Shown: positions 43,899 through 52,717 of the stretch, in pieces | Layout: each line of letters starts with the position of its first letter | How positions within the stretch are numbered: position 1 is the stretch's first letter | Source: Chloroflexota bacterium | GTDB taxonomy: Bacteria; Chloroflexota; Ktedonobacteria; Ktedonobacterales; JACDGC01 | Assembly (NCBI GenBank): GCA_021778805.1 | Contig: JAJYBV010000007.1 | Location: forward strand, 1 to 52,829 | Reading direction: 5' to 3' | Length of the DNA: 52,829 bases | The notes under the pieces: generated by a model | What the model was told of the DNA's origin: nothing | The model's input: the letters and a program-made list of their open reading frames with translations, nothing else | Database searches by the model: none | Program-made: the position numbers and the translations under genes

Positions 43899-44147
43899 GT
43901 GGTAAAAATTCGCCTCATGCGCTTTGGCAAAAAAGGCGCGCCTACATATCGCATCGTCGCTGCAGACTCACGGTCTCCGCGAGATGGCCGATTTATCGAA
44001 ATTCTCGGTATCTATAATCCGGTTCCCAACCCGCCCGAAGTTCAGCTGAACAACGATAAAGCCCAAAAATGGCTGAATAACGGCGCACAACCGACAGACT
44101 CTGTTCAGCGCATTTTTAAAATTGCCGGCTTTACACCAACCCGTTAA
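43899..44147 (+). CDS. rpsP: Small ribosomal subunit protein bS16
   Basis: Ribosomal protein of 82 residues, the usual length, located in the 30S body. It reads [20 protein letters not shown] then [20 protein letters not shown], the family core. The start is a GTG immediately before VKIRLMR, with GGAGGG ten bases upstream. The longer frame back to 43857 is not supported. First gene of an operon with khpA and rimM. Confidence 0.97.
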   Translation: MVKIRLMRFGKKGAPTYRIVAADSRSPRDGRFIEILGIYNPVPNPPEVQLNNDKAQKWLNNGAQPTDSVQRIFKIAGFTPTR

Positions 44148-44162
44148 TCAGGAAGTTGCTTT

Positions 44163-44423
44163 ATGCGCAAATTAATTGAATATATAGCCCGCGGTCTGGT
44201 CGACCAACCGGATCTTGTTGAAGTGCGTGAAGGCCGCAGTGATCGCTATTTCACCGCGTATCATCTTACCGTTGCCTCCGGAGACTTCGGCAAGGTTGTC
44301 GGCCGGCAAGGGCGTGTCGCTAAAGCAGTTCGCTCCTTGGTGCGCACCGCGGCGGCCAGGCAAGGCAAACATATCAGTCTTGAAATTCATGAATATCAGG
44401 CCGATGAAGAACCGCAAGCATAA
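44163..44423 (+). CDS. khpA: KH-domain RNA-binding protein KhpA (YlqC)
   Basis: Small RNA-binding protein of 86 residues with a single KH domain, identified by GDFGKVVGRQGRVAKAVRSL, which contains the GxxG loop. It starts RKLIEYIARGLVDQPDLVEV, typical of the family. Homologues pair with KhpB and affect cell elongation and sRNA stability. AGGAAG precedes the ATG. It lies between rpsP and rimM as in many bacteria, and rimM overlaps its end by 20 bases. Confidence 0.93.
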   Translation: MRKLIEYIARGLVDQPDLVEVREGRSDRYFTAYHLTVASGDFGKVVGRQGRVAKAVRSLVRTAAARQGKHISLEIHEYQADEEPQA

Positions 44424-45000
44424 CCACACAACCGGTCCGCTCAACGCAAATGATATTCCGGAAGATCAATGGATTTCGTTGGGCAAACTTGTTGGACCTT
44501 TTGGTATTCACGGTGAAGTAAAACTGTATCCCGAAACGGATTTCCCAGACCGCATTACAACCCATCGGTTTCTGTATATCGGCGCCTCACATACGCCATA
44601 TATAGTGCAGTCTGCTCGCTTACATGGCGCGCTTGTGGTGCTTACTCTGCGTGAAGTGACTACTATGAACGACGCTGAAAAACTCCGCGGCAGCGCTGTG
44701 ATGATTCCCCAAACGGAAATTGCGGAACTTGCCGAAGACCAATACTTTATACACGACCTCGTTGGTATGCAAGCAGTTCATGTAAACGGAACAATACTTG
44801 GCGTTGTTGCGGATGTGTTTACTACCTCCGCGCAAGATCTTTTGCTGATTCGCTCTGCAGAGAACGCCGAAGTGTTTGTGCCCTTTGTGAAATTCATAGC
44901 CGTGCATGTTGATATGCAGCGGCGAACTATCTCAATAGATCCTCCCGCCGGCTTGTTCCCGGAACAAAATGCTTCTGAACCGACAGACTCACCCTCTTAA
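44404..45000 (+). CDS. rimM: Ribosome maturation factor RimM
   Basis: 16S rRNA processing factor of 198 residues that binds uS19 and helps assemble the 30S head. The N-terminal RimM barrel has ISLGKLVGPFGIHGEVKLYP. The C-terminal PRC-barrel has YFIHDLVGMQAVHVNGTILG and LLIRS--EVFVPFVKFI-type strands ending in DPPAGLF. ATG 44404 overlaps khpA, with CAGG just upstream. ATG 44389 is a less supported alternative. The usual followers trmD and rplS are absent. Confidence 0.95.
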   Translation: MKNRKHNHTTGPLNANDIPEDQWISLGKLVGPFGIHGEVKLYPETDFPDRITTHRFLYIGASHTPYIVQSARLHGALVVLTLREVTTMNDAEKLRGSAVMIPQTEIAELAEDQYFIHDLVGMQAVHVNGTILGVVADVFTTSAQDLLLIRSAENAEVFVPFVKFIAVHVDMQRRTISIDPPAGLFPEQNASEPTDSPS

Positions 45001-45290
45001 ATATTGTTTTACAGCTATCCCTGCAATGATGTTTTACCTTTTATAGTTAATTTATTTCCTCAAATACTAAAGAGAATGTGCTTTCAGCCGATATTTGATA
45101 ATAGCCTACTGCCTAATCTGCCCATTATTTCAAGGAAAATTCGTTCAGGATTTTATTTTGTCCGCTATTTAGAAGATCTTCGAAATGCGCTGTGATTTGC
45201 TCTAAGCGCTTTATGAGGCAAAAGATATGGATATTTGGCTGAATATGTTTGTTTCCGCTTTTAAAGGAAACTTGAATTACGAGGTTTTTC

Positions 45291-47006
45291 ATGAAAGAAA
45301 CAACACCTTTTTTGCGTGCAGCTAAACGCTTGAACAATATCGAATTGTCGACAAAAATCAACGCTAGTTTTGGCGTCATTTATCTTGTTTTATTGGTGCT
45401 TAGCGGACTGAGTATTTGGAATATGAATAGAAACAATGTTCAGGGCCGTTTGGTTTCTGCTAGAGATCTTCCCAAAGTGAAGGATATTGGAGATTTACGA
45501 GGCTGGTATTTTTATACCGGTATTGATATTCGCAATGCTGCCCTCAGCCCAACTCCAGCAGATATGCAGAATTTTCTGCAAGCGGCGCAGCAAGACGAGC
45601 AAAGCACCAACGCTGCGTTAGCGGCTTATCTCAAGCAAGATTTAACACCAAAAGAACAAACTATTGCGCAAAAACTGCAAACAGATCTGCAGCCATGGAC
45701 AGCAACCTTGCACAGCATCTATCAGTTATTAGGCAGCCCAACTGCAAGTAATGTGCATCAGGCGGGAATCATAGCTTCAACAACGTTAGACAGCCAAAGC
45801 GACGCCAATGTGGGTGATATTCAAACCTTGGAAAATTTAGCGGCTTCGGATGCTGCCACGGTGCAGCAAAATGCTGATAATACCTATGCTTTATCGAATT
45901 GGCTGAATATTATTGCGATGACTGTTGCCATTATAATGGTAATTGTGCTCAGCAGATTCCTGTTCTATATCATTGTGCGCCCGCTGCGCCAAATTGTTGT
46001 GGTAAACAAACGGATAGCAGAAGGAGAATTGAGTGATGTCGATGATTTAGTAGAGCAATGGGGTGGCACATCGATTATTGGCGAACTGGTGATTTCACTG
46101 AATGCCATGATTGTACGTGTCCGTTCGGTTGTTGGGCGTGTTACCAAAACCAGTAAGGTAATGGCGGATACCAGCGCGCATATTGCATCTTTGGCAAATT
46201 TAACCAACGAGACTGCCGGGCAAGTATCGAATGCCATTGCCCAAGTAGCGGATGGAGCGCAAACACAAAATTCACAATTAATGCAAGTAACGCAAGAAGC
46301 AGCTCTGCTGGCGGAACAAAGCCAGTCTTCCTATGACGCAGCGCATCTTACCTCCCAAACCATGATAGACTTAAAATCAACGGTGCAGGCAATTGGTGAA
46401 CGGGTGAGCAATTTAGGGAACCGTTCGGAGAAAATTGGGCTGATTGTGCAAACCATTGATGAAATTGCGGAACAAACAAATCTGTTAGCGTTAAACGCAG
46501 CGATCGAGGCTGCGCGCGCCGGAGAGCATGGCCGAGGCTTCTCAGTAGTAGCGGATGAGGTACGAAAATTGGCAGAGCGCGCGGCGAATTCAACGAAAGA
46601 AATAGCGGCAATCATCTCGGTAACGCAACAGGAAACACGCGAGGCGGTAACCGCGATGGAAAAAGGAATTGAGCAGGTAAATATGGGATTAGAGCGAACC
46701 AGCAGCGCAGAGGATGTTGCAAAATCTATGGTCACGCACATTAAGCAGATAGATGGGCACATTACGGCAACGGTTGGTGTCAGCGAGGAAAATGGAGCTG
46801 TTGCAGAAGAAGTTGCGGCTTCGATGAATGAAACGACGATGCAAGTGGCCAACATATTAAGCGACATCGTTACAATTTCGGAAATTGCGAATGAACTGCA
46901 CGATACAACTCGTTTATTCCAATGGACCTATCGCGATAAATGGGATCCGACTCAAAAAAGCGCTGCGGCTGAGCAGCAAAGCAAAGCAAAAGCAAAAGCG
47001 GCATAA
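45291..47006 (+). CDS. Methyl-accepting chemotaxis protein
   Basis: Chemoreceptor of 571 residues. Transmembrane helices at about 27-47 and 203-228 flank a ~155-residue four-helix-bundle-type sensor domain containing [24 protein letters not shown] linker follows ([20 protein letters not shown]). The signalling hairpin tip is [20 protein letters not shown] then [20 protein letters not shown], the universal MCP core. It ends in a Lys/Ala tail (SKAKAKAA) without a CheR-type pentapeptide. GAGG is six bases upstream of ATG. No other chemotaxis genes are nearby, so it is an orphan receptor that may act in twitching or gliding control. Confidence 0.95.
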   Translation: MKETTPFLRAAKRLNNIELSTKINASFGVIYLVLLVLSGLSIWNMNRNNVQGRLVSARDLPKVKDIGDLRGWYFYTGIDIRNAALSPTPADMQNFLQAAQQDEQSTNAALAAYLKQDLTPKEQTIAQKLQTDLQPWTATLHSIYQLLGSPTASNVHQAGIIASTTLDSQSDANVGDIQTLENLAASDAATVQQNADNTYALSNWLNIIAMTVAIIMVIVLSRFLFYIIVRPLRQIVVVNKRIAEGELSDVDDLVEQWGGTSIIGELVISLNAMIVRVRSVVGRVTKTSKVMADTSAHIASLANLTNETAGQVSNAIAQVADGAQTQNSQLMQVTQEAALLAEQSQSSYDAAHLTSQTMIDLKSTVQAIGERVSNLGNRSEKIGLIVQTIDEIAEQTNLLALNAAIEAARAGEHGRGFSVVADEVRKLAERAANSTKEIAAIISVTQQETREAVTAMEKGIEQVNMGLERTSSAEDVAKSMVTHIKQIDGHITATVGVSEENGAVAEEVAASMNETTMQVANILSDIVTISEIANELHDTTRLFQWTYRDKWDPTQKSAAAEQQSKAKAKAA

Positions 47007-47136
47007 ATTTATTTGTGCAGCGCACGTTGGGAAGGCTTGCCGGTGGTTTATTTCCAGCGGCCTTCTTATTGCCGCTTTTTACTTGACACTCTGCATAGGC
47101 TAAATCCAGGAATGGCTAATCTAATAACAGCGCGTC

Positions 47137-47333
47137 GCCTGCCCCTTGCGCGGAGTTTGGGGCGTCCCCCCAAAAAATATTATTTGAAACACTATTCCCA
47201 GAGCAATAGTGGTAGTCGGGCCGCAAGGGCGACCGCAAGGGTCGCCCCTACCGGATTGCATCGCCGCATGTGTACCGTGCGGTGTATGCTCTAAAATAAA
47301 CGATATGTGGCGTCGCTTGTGCTCCGGTGGCGC
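47137..47333. repeat. Composite repeat locus 7 (A, B, D fragment)
   Basis: CCCCTTGCGCGGAGTTTGGG (A, inverse), then GGGCGACCGCAAGGGTCGCC (B hairpin), GTGTACCGTGCGGTGTATGC and a D fragment (TGTGGCGTCGCTTGTGCTCC). Same orientation as locus 6 but lacking E. Confidence 0.8.
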
Positions 47334-47335
47334 TG

Positions 47336-49540
47336 TTATTGGTTTGCGTGCGGCGCGCGGTCCATCAAGTCAATAAAATCACCCGGAACGAGATCTTGCC
47401 AGCGGTGTTCCGGCAGCAAATCTACACCGCTGTGCAAATACATATCCGCAACAAACACGGCGCAGCTATATCTTGCCGCGGTAGTATTTTCCAAACGCAG
47501 CCCGGGTAAAATGCGATCTAACGCAATCAGCGCGAGTCCTCGGGTGTCATAGGCATCCCCGATGTGGCTGCGCGCCCAATCTGCCGCCGCAATACGCTGT
47601 TCAACCGGAGTATTGGGCCGTATGCCGGTAATATTGCGCTGCCCCAGCTTATAGCTGCGCACGCCGCCAGGCATCGATTCAATCACCATGCCGTTGCCGT
47701 CATAAATGGCAACATGATGATAATGGGAACGAGTCATTGTTTCAATTAATTTGGCAATAGGAGTGTTATCCGGCCCAAATAAAATAATATCTCCGCGTTC
47801 AAGCTGCAGTGTTTGCGCAACCGGCGCATACACAATCTCGCTGTCTCCTCTGCCTTCTGATGAAATGGTTAACGCGGGGGTTGTGCGTTTTAATGGCTGG
47901 TTTGCCGGAGCCACAGCAAGTTTATTGCGAAAATACGCAATAAACCCAAGCAAACCGCCCAGTATAACGCCACCTACTATACTGCCCAGCGCGACGGACT
48001 CTTTTTGGCGCAGAGATCGATCTTGGCCGGTTTGCCGTTCCAAGCGGATTAATAACCCGCCTGCGGCAGCTAAAGCGGCAAGCATGCCGTTCCGGCTGGC
48101 GGAAGGTTTGCGTGAAATCCACATACCCGCCATTAACGACCCGATGCCGGCTACAGTTTCCATTGTTGGGGCGTCTGGTGTGGGGATATTGCCGCGTTTG
48201 CGGGAAGATTTTGCAAACAGCGTATGCAGCAGCCTGGAAACCTGCGCAAATCCATAAGAAAAAGTTTCTGCCGGCATTCGCAGCCGCAAAAATAGCGCCG
48301 GCAAAACAACACGTATCAGGCGGCGCTGCCATTGGCCCATATTTTTTATTGGATATGTTTTTATATCCTCTTCGGCGTCTAATCCGGCGCCGCGCCGTTT
48401 TCTGTGCAGAAAAATTATACCCACCTGTGCCAGCGCGTAGAGCGGGAACAAAAGCCAATACAGCTTCAACAAAGCTACAGAACGCTCTGCGGCTTCCGCA
48501 TGGGTATATAATTCAATGCTTTCATGCTCTTCGTGCGGCGCTAAAGATCTGGCAATGGAGGCTAGTGGATTTATAGCTGTTTTTGCGGCAAAATCTTGTT
48601 GCTGTGGCTCTGCGCCGCGAATGACGCGCAGCGCCTTGGGGTGAATTTGGATTTGCGCCGGCGTAGATGTTTTCTGTTCACCATCTATCACCACCGGAAT
48701 CGCGGCGTCGCTGGTAATGCGCATTCGTTTAATGCGGAAATGGCTGACGAGCGCGCTTAGCTCTCGCTGCCCGGACATAATGGAGCGATAGTGGCGAATC
48801 AGCTCCCAGCGATGTTTATAACTGGCGGCGATAATATCTAAATAGCCGTCGTCAATTTTTGCGTCTTCGGCGGCGTTAAACCGCAAGCCATATACCGGCG
48901 CATTGCAAACGGTTATTTGCCAAGCGCGGATTTTTTTGGTATGGCGTTTACTGAAATGCAGTTTTATTGGGTACGATTCCAGCCGCAAAAATAATTGCAG
49001 ACCCGAAATAAATGCGCGTATTGCTCCCACCGCGCCATGGTGGCGCAGATTTTCAGCCAGCGGCATAAACGAGGCTTCGGCGCCGATGCTTACCACTTCA
49101 AAAAAAGGCAGACCGTTTATGATCCCTACATCAATGGCGCTGGGTTCGGCTGTGGCAATTAATTCGGCGGCGGCGCTTAGTTCGGCAGGCATACCGAAAC
49201 TATACGCCAAATTATTCATCGTGCCAAGTGGAAGAATAGCAAAAATAATATCTGTTCCATACAGTTTTGCCGCCACTGTGTGGGCGGTTCCATCGCCGCC
49301 GGCAGCTATTATAATATCCGGATGTTCTGCCACGGCTTCTTCGGCAATGGCGTCTAATGTTTTATCGGGAGTAATAACCGCTATACGTGTTTTCAGACCA
49401 TTTTGCAAACATATTTGCTGTGCTTCCTTCAGCCCAACCTGAGCGTCTTCCCCATGAAACGCCTGTGGATTGATAATAATAACACCGGTTCGGGTTCTTT
49501 TTTGCAGTGTTTGCTGCGTGGTTTCGTCTGTAAATGTCAT
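47336..49540 (-). CDS. Diacylglycerol-kinase-type lipid kinase fused to a permuted NlpC/P60 (YiiX/C92-like) domain
   Basis: Protein of 734 residues. The N-terminal ~300 residues are a DAGK/YegS catalytic module: TGVIIINPQA, the nucleotide loop AAGGDGTAHTV (79-89) and ILPLGTMNN (102-110). A middle part (about 330-530) has two or three hydrophobic helices and basic loops. A further membrane helix near 540-560 precedes a domain from about residue 583 with GDIILFG, His609 (SHYHHVAIYD), Glu621 and Cys693 (YSCAVFVADMY). The order His-then-Cys marks the permuted papain-like group. ATG 49540 fits the kinase start; GTGGG lies upstream. The kinase would phosphorylate a lipid, and the papain-like part may cleave or transfer acyl or peptide groups. 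Confidence 0.85.
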   Translation of the reverse strand: MTFTDETTQQTLQKRTRTGVIIINPQAFHGEDAQVGLKEAQQICLQNGLKTRIAVITPDKTLDAIAEEAVAEHPDIIIAAGGDGTAHTVAAKLYGTDIIFAILPLGTMNNLAYSFGMPAELSAAAELIATAEPSAIDVGIINGLPFFEVVSIGAEASFMPLAENLRHHGAVGAIRAFISGLQLFLRLESYPIKLHFSKRHTKKIRAWQITVCNAPVYGLRFNAAEDAKIDDGYLDIIAASYKHRWELIRHYRSIMSGQRELSALVSHFRIKRMRITSDAAIPVVIDGEQKTSTPAQIQIHPKALRVIRGAEPQQQDFAAKTAINPLASIARSLAPHEEHESIELYTHAEAAERSVALLKLYWLLFPLYALAQVGIIFLHRKRRGAGLDAEEDIKTYPIKNMGQWQRRLIRVVLPALFLRLRMPAETFSYGFAQVSRLLHTLFAKSSRKRGNIPTPDAPTMETVAGIGSLMAGMWISRKPSASRNGMLAALAAAGGLLIRLERQTGQDRSLRQKESVALGSIVGGVILGGLLGFIAYFRNKLAVAPANQPLKRTTPALTISSEGRGDSEIVYAPVAQTLQLERGDIILFGPDNTPIAKLIETMTRSHYHHVAIYDGNGMVIESMPGGVRSYKLGQRNITGIRPNTPVEQRIAAADWARSHIGDAYDTRGLALIALDRILPGLRLENTTAARYSCAVFVADMYLHSGVDLLPEHRWQDLVPGDFIDLMDRAPHANQ

Positions 49541-49567
49541 AAATTGTCCCACCAGACCGCATAAATA

Positions 49568-49597
49568 TTGACATGTGCCTCTCTCATGAAGTATACT
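49568..49597 (+). promoter_or_regulatory. rpsU promoter P1
   Basis: TTGACA (49568-49573) and TATACT (49592-49597) are spaced 18 bases. First of two tandem promoters. Confidence 0.6.
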
Positions 49598-49614
49598 ATG
49601 AATTGGTCTGGGAA

Positions 49615-49643
49615 TTGAAAGCTTCATCCCAAAAGGGTATACT
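49615..49643 (+). promoter_or_regulatory. rpsU promoter P2
   Basis: TTGAAA (49615-49620) and TATACT (49638-49643) are spaced 17 bases, giving a leader of about 90 bases before rpsU. The two -10 boxes are identical and lie 46 bases apart. Confidence 0.6.
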
Positions 49644-49738
49644 TCGTTCAAGGAGAAAGTTCAGCCTACTGCATGATATCGTCACGACAGTTCCTACACT
49701 CATCCCCCCCAAAATCGACCAAGAAAGGGGTGAGTTGA

Positions 49739-49918
49739 ATGTCAGAAATTAAAATTTCAGATAATGATAATTTTGACGTTGCGTTAAAAAAATTCAATCG
49801 TAAAATTCAGCAGGACGGAATTCTTGCTGAAGCCCGCCGACGCGAACACTATGAAAAACCCAGCATCCGGCGTAAGAAAAAAGAGGCTGCCCGCAGAAAG
49901 AAAGTGCGTCGCGGTTAA
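49739..49918 (+). CDS. rpsU: Small ribosomal subunit protein bS21
   Basis: Ribosomal protein of 59 residues, MSEIKISDNDNFDVALKKFN followed by RKIQQDGILAEARRREHYEK and a Lys/Arg-rich tail (RRKKKEAARRKKVRRG). It is the complete family pattern and normal length. bS21 sits near the 3' end of 16S rRNA and aids initiation. AGGGGTGAG precedes the ATG and tandem promoters lie upstream. ybeY begins 74 bases later, without a visible terminator between. Confidence 0.95.
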   Translation: MSEIKISDNDNFDVALKKFNRKIQQDGILAEARRREHYEKPSIRRKKKEAARRKKVRRG

Positions 49919-49992
49919 TTTTTGCTGATTATTTTGTGACGGATCACACATAGCCTACTCTTAATTATGACGCGAAGGGCCAAATAAATACT

Positions 49993-50601
49993 ATGTCTGC
50001 GCAAACATACGTTACTGTTGATTGTTCAGTGCACACGAAGATATTTCAGCCCTCCGCCGATTTTATCCCCATGCTTCACTCTCTTGCCCAAGCCACACTG
50101 TATTTTACCGGCCTTTGCGGCTGGTATTCCCTTTGCGTTGCTTTCGATGGCAATAAGGCCGTTCAACGGGCAAATCGCCAATTTCGCGGCGTAGATGCGC
50201 CAACCGATACCCTTAGTTTCCCTGCCGCAGATTCACCATTGATTGCTTTGCCGCCGGAACTTGCTTGGGCGCCCCGCGAATGGGGTGACGACACCCATGA
50301 TGCGCCGATGACATACCGCCATACAGAAAACGCCAACACTGTGGCATTCAGCAAAGCATATCCGCTGCAATCGCATGGCAGCGCGCAACAGCCGCTTTAT
50401 TTGGGCGATATTTTAATGTCTGCGCCAACTCTGTTTGCCCAAGCAAAAGAATCTGGGCACTCCGAATTATTTGAAATCGCTTTTTTATTTACTCATAGTG
50501 TGCTGCACCTTATCGGATTCGATGATTTTAGTGAAATGGGATACAATACAATGGTGCATATACAGCGCGCAATTCTTGCCGCTGAAAATATCCAAGAATA
50601 A
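49993..50601 (+). CDS. ybeY: rRNA maturation endoribonuclease YbeY, atypical
   Basis: UPF0054-family metalloprotein of 202 residues, longer than the usual ~150-160. The core is recognised from DAPTDTLSFP, YLGDILMSAPT and FTHSVLHLIGFDDF. The zinc motif is normally HGxLHLxGxDH, but here the third histidine position is Asp178, after His168 and His172. An insertion of about 45 residues (about 80-135) separates LSFP from LGDI. The metal site may use Asp as ligand or be weakened. It precedes dgkA, a conserved neighbour. Confidence 0.85.
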   Translation: MSAQTYVTVDCSVHTKIFQPSADFIPMLHSLAQATLYFTGLCGWYSLCVAFDGNKAVQRANRQFRGVDAPTDTLSFPAADSPLIALPPELAWAPREWGDDTHDAPMTYRHTENANTVAFSKAYPLQSHGSAQQPLYLGDILMSAPTLFAQAKESGHSELFEIAFLFTHSVLHLIGFDDFSEMGYNTMVHIQRAILAAENIQE

Positions 50602-50618
50602 CTGCGGATACGGTCATT

Positions 50619-51071
50619 ATGCCTGATACCACATCTGCTCCACAGCAGCCGAACCCGCGCCGGCAGCCAAACGGCGAGCAATCAGCGCACTCCGAATTGC
50701 GGGCTTTTTTGCGCGGATTTGTATACGCATTCCGGGGTGTTGCGTATACGGTGAAAACGCAGCGCAATATGCGCGTACATATTTTGGCTGCGATTCTGGC
50801 GGTTGCCGCCGGCGTGTTACTGAAAATTCCGCTGGTAGAATTTGGTTTTATCGCGGTTGCCATTCTTTCAGTGCTGGTGTCGGAAATGTTTAACACCGTT
50901 ATTGAAGCTTGCGTCGATCTAATTTCTCCGAAGTATCATCCATTGGCGGAACGCGCAAAAGATGTTGCCGCCGGCGCTGTTTTGGTAAACGCCGGCATGG
51001 CGGTTATCATTGGATTCATTGTTTTTGCGCCGCCGCTTTTTTCTCTGTTCGCTGGATTATGGAAACATTGA
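50619..51071 (+). CDS. dgkA: Diacylglycerol/undecaprenol kinase DgkA
   Basis: Small membrane kinase of 150 residues with three transmembrane helices. The family features are FVYAFRGVAYTVKTQRNMRV, SEMFNTVIEACVDL and HPLAERAKDVAAGAVL, which carries the catalytic Glu/Asn and phosphate-contact residues. Gram-positive-type members mainly phosphorylate undecaprenol. The N-terminal ~25 residues are polar and Pro/Gln-rich. No clear ribosome site is seen before the ATG, so translation may depend on the upstream ybeY, which ends 17 bases earlier. Confidence 0.93.
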   Translation: MPDTTSAPQQPNPRRQPNGEQSAHSELRAFLRGFVYAFRGVAYTVKTQRNMRVHILAAILAVAAGVLLKIPLVEFGFIAVAILSVLVSEMFNTVIEACVDLISPKYHPLAERAKDVAAGAVLVNAGMAVIIGFIVFAPPLFSLFAGLWKH

Positions 51072-51081
51072 GAGCTGTGAT

Positions 51082-51885
51082 ATGCTGCGACTTCTTACAA
51101 AACTTGATATGGCAGAAATAAACCGGCTGCTGGATATAGAGGCAGGATATAGCCTGTTTATTGCTAATACCCTATTTTCCTTTGGATTTACCGATGGCGT
51201 ACACTATTGGGGAATAGACAGCGGCCATCTGCGCGCCATGCTGATGATTGTTGGTGACACCGCAACAGTATATGCTGAACCCGGATGGAAGCAGGAAATG
51301 GAGCTGCTGGCCGAGCCTTTGAATCACGCGCACATCTCATTTGTTATGGGAACAGAGGAGGTAATGCAGCTGCTGGAGCCGTATTGCAGCAAAGCGATTT
51401 TGGGCTATGAGCGGCATAATTTTGCCGAACTGCCAAAGCACCGATATCGGCATATTCCGGCGCAAAAGAATTGTGCTATCCGCAGGGCAATGTTGCGAGA
51501 CGCCGAGGCGCTGGCGCAGCTGTACCACAACACCGATGGCTATAAACAGCACACATTTGCCCAAACAGTGGAAATTTTACAGGGACGCATTGTGCGCATG
51601 CGTGTTTACGCGGCTGAAGACAGCAGCGGAACTATCGTTTCGGGCGCGATGACCAGCGCGGAATCGCCAACTGCAGCGATGATTGGCAGCGTATATACGT
51701 TGCCCGAGGCGCGCGGCCGCGGTTACGCCGGAGCGGTAGTTTCGGCGCTGTGCGCGGATTTGCTGCGTTTGGCGCTGCGGCCCTATTTGTTTTACCTTAT
51801 TGATAACATCGCGGCGGAAAAAGTATATAAAGCGATTGGATTTCGAGATATAGGAAGATGGAGGGTTACCTTTTTTGAATCATGA
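51082..51885 (+). CDS. GNAT-family N-acetyltransferase
   Basis: Soluble protein of 267 residues. The C-terminal half is a GNAT fold: RRAMLRDAEALAQLYHNTDG opens it, and the acetyl-CoA-binding motif A is VYTLPEARGRGYAGAVVSAL, with the Gly-rich loop ARGRGYAG. It ends with YLIDNIAAEKVYKAIGFRDI. The N-terminal ~130 residues are a less conserved extension seen in GCN5-related proteins of the DUF4081 type. Substrate unknown. ATG 51082 follows the dgkA stop by ten bases, and the HAD gene overlaps its end, so it is inside the rpsU-ybeY-dgkA run. Confidence 0.85.
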   Translation: MLRLLTKLDMAEINRLLDIEAGYSLFIANTLFSFGFTDGVHYWGIDSGHLRAMLMIVGDTATVYAEPGWKQEMELLAEPLNHAHISFVMGTEEVMQLLEPYCSKAILGYERHNFAELPKHRYRHIPAQKNCAIRRAMLRDAEALAQLYHNTDGYKQHTFAQTVEILQGRIVRMRVYAAEDSSGTIVSGAMTSAESPTAAMIGSVYTLPEARGRGYAGAVVSALCADLLRLALRPYLFYLIDNIAAEKVYKAIGFRDIGRWRVTFFES

Positions 51886-52648
51886 TGATTGGCTGGCCGC
51901 CAACCAAGATATCGCCGAGAAAGAGCCTTGGCTGCATAATCCGCAATCAATCCGCGCAGTTTTATTTGATGTTGGCTTTACCCTGCTGTATCCACACCCA
52001 TCAACCGCAGAGCTGATTCAGTCAGCGATTATGTCGCATGGCTTCAATTGCAGTCTTACAGATGTTCAGCGTTCGCTGAAGCGGGAGGCGCGGCGTTTTG
52101 AAACATCTGATATGATTTTGGATGGGGTTTGGACAAACGATAAGCATATTCAAGATATGTGGCTTCAGTTTTTTAGCGCCATTGCGGCCGATATTGTTCC
52201 GCCGGACGCAATTCATTCCTGCGCGCTGGAAGCGTTTCAGTACAGCCGCGGCCAAAACGCATGGCGCGTATATGATGATGTGGCTGAAACGCTGGATAAT
52301 CTTTACGGCCATGTTACGCTGGGAATTGTTTCAGATTGGAGCACCGATTTAGGCGCGATTTTACGCAAACATCATCTGCTGCGCTACTTTGATGTGCTTA
52401 TTGTATCCGCTGCACACCAAAAGGCCAAGCCGGATCCGCGACTGTTTGAAACTGCGCTGGAACGAGCCAATGCGCTTGGCGATTATGCCATATATATTGG
52501 CGATTCGTATCTGCATGATGTGTTGGGCGCCAGAGCCTCGAATATTCACCCGGTATTGTTGGATCGCGGTAAAACGACAAACAGCAAAACGATGGGATGT
52601 CCGGTCATCAGCAGTTTAGCTGAAGTTCCGGCGTTGCTGGATGTATAG
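51875..52648 (+). CDS. HAD-superfamily hydrolase
   Basis: Cytosolic phosphatase-like protein of 257 residues. Motif I is LFDVGFTLLYPH with nucleophile Asp32, but the usual second Asp is Gly34 (DVGFT instead of DxDxT). Motif II is GIVSDWS, motif III is around KAKPDPRLFETAL and motif IV is YIGDSYLHDVLGA. A helical cap lies between motifs I and II. Loss of the general-acid Asp is known in some HAD subfamilies and can lower phosphatase turnover. The start is TTG 51875, overlapping the GNAT gene by 11 bases, with GGAGGG nine bases upstream. Confidence 0.88.
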   Translation: MNHDDWLAANQDIAEKEPWLHNPQSIRAVLFDVGFTLLYPHPSTAELIQSAIMSHGFNCSLTDVQRSLKREARRFETSDMILDGVWTNDKHIQDMWLQFFSAIAADIVPPDAIHSCALEAFQYSRGQNAWRVYDDVAETLDNLYGHVTLGIVSDWSTDLGAILRKHHLLRYFDVLIVSAAHQKAKPDPRLFETALERANALGDYAIYIGDSYLHDVLGARASNIHPVLLDRGKTTNSKTMGCPVISSLAEVPALLDV

Positions 52649-52717
52649 TTGTGTCGTCGGAGATTCGCTTAAACAATCCGGTTCCTAGCAATAATGTTAT
52701 ATATATAGGACTTTCGC
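52649..52717. other. Short A+T-rich spacer
   Basis: It separates the HAD gene and the partial ORF on the other strand, and contains ATAATGTTATATATATAGGA. It may include the end of a mobile element, but no inverted repeat can be confirmed. Confidence 0.25.

Noticed and set aside
46331-46867. 178-codon minus-strand frame
   Set aside because: Antisense shadow of the highly conserved chemoreceptor signalling region.
50619-51071. Functional link between dgkA and the DAGK-type fusion at 47.3-49.5 kb
   Set aside because: The families are unrelated (membrane DgkA versus soluble YegS type) and lie on opposite strands. Proximity alone does not support a shared pathway.
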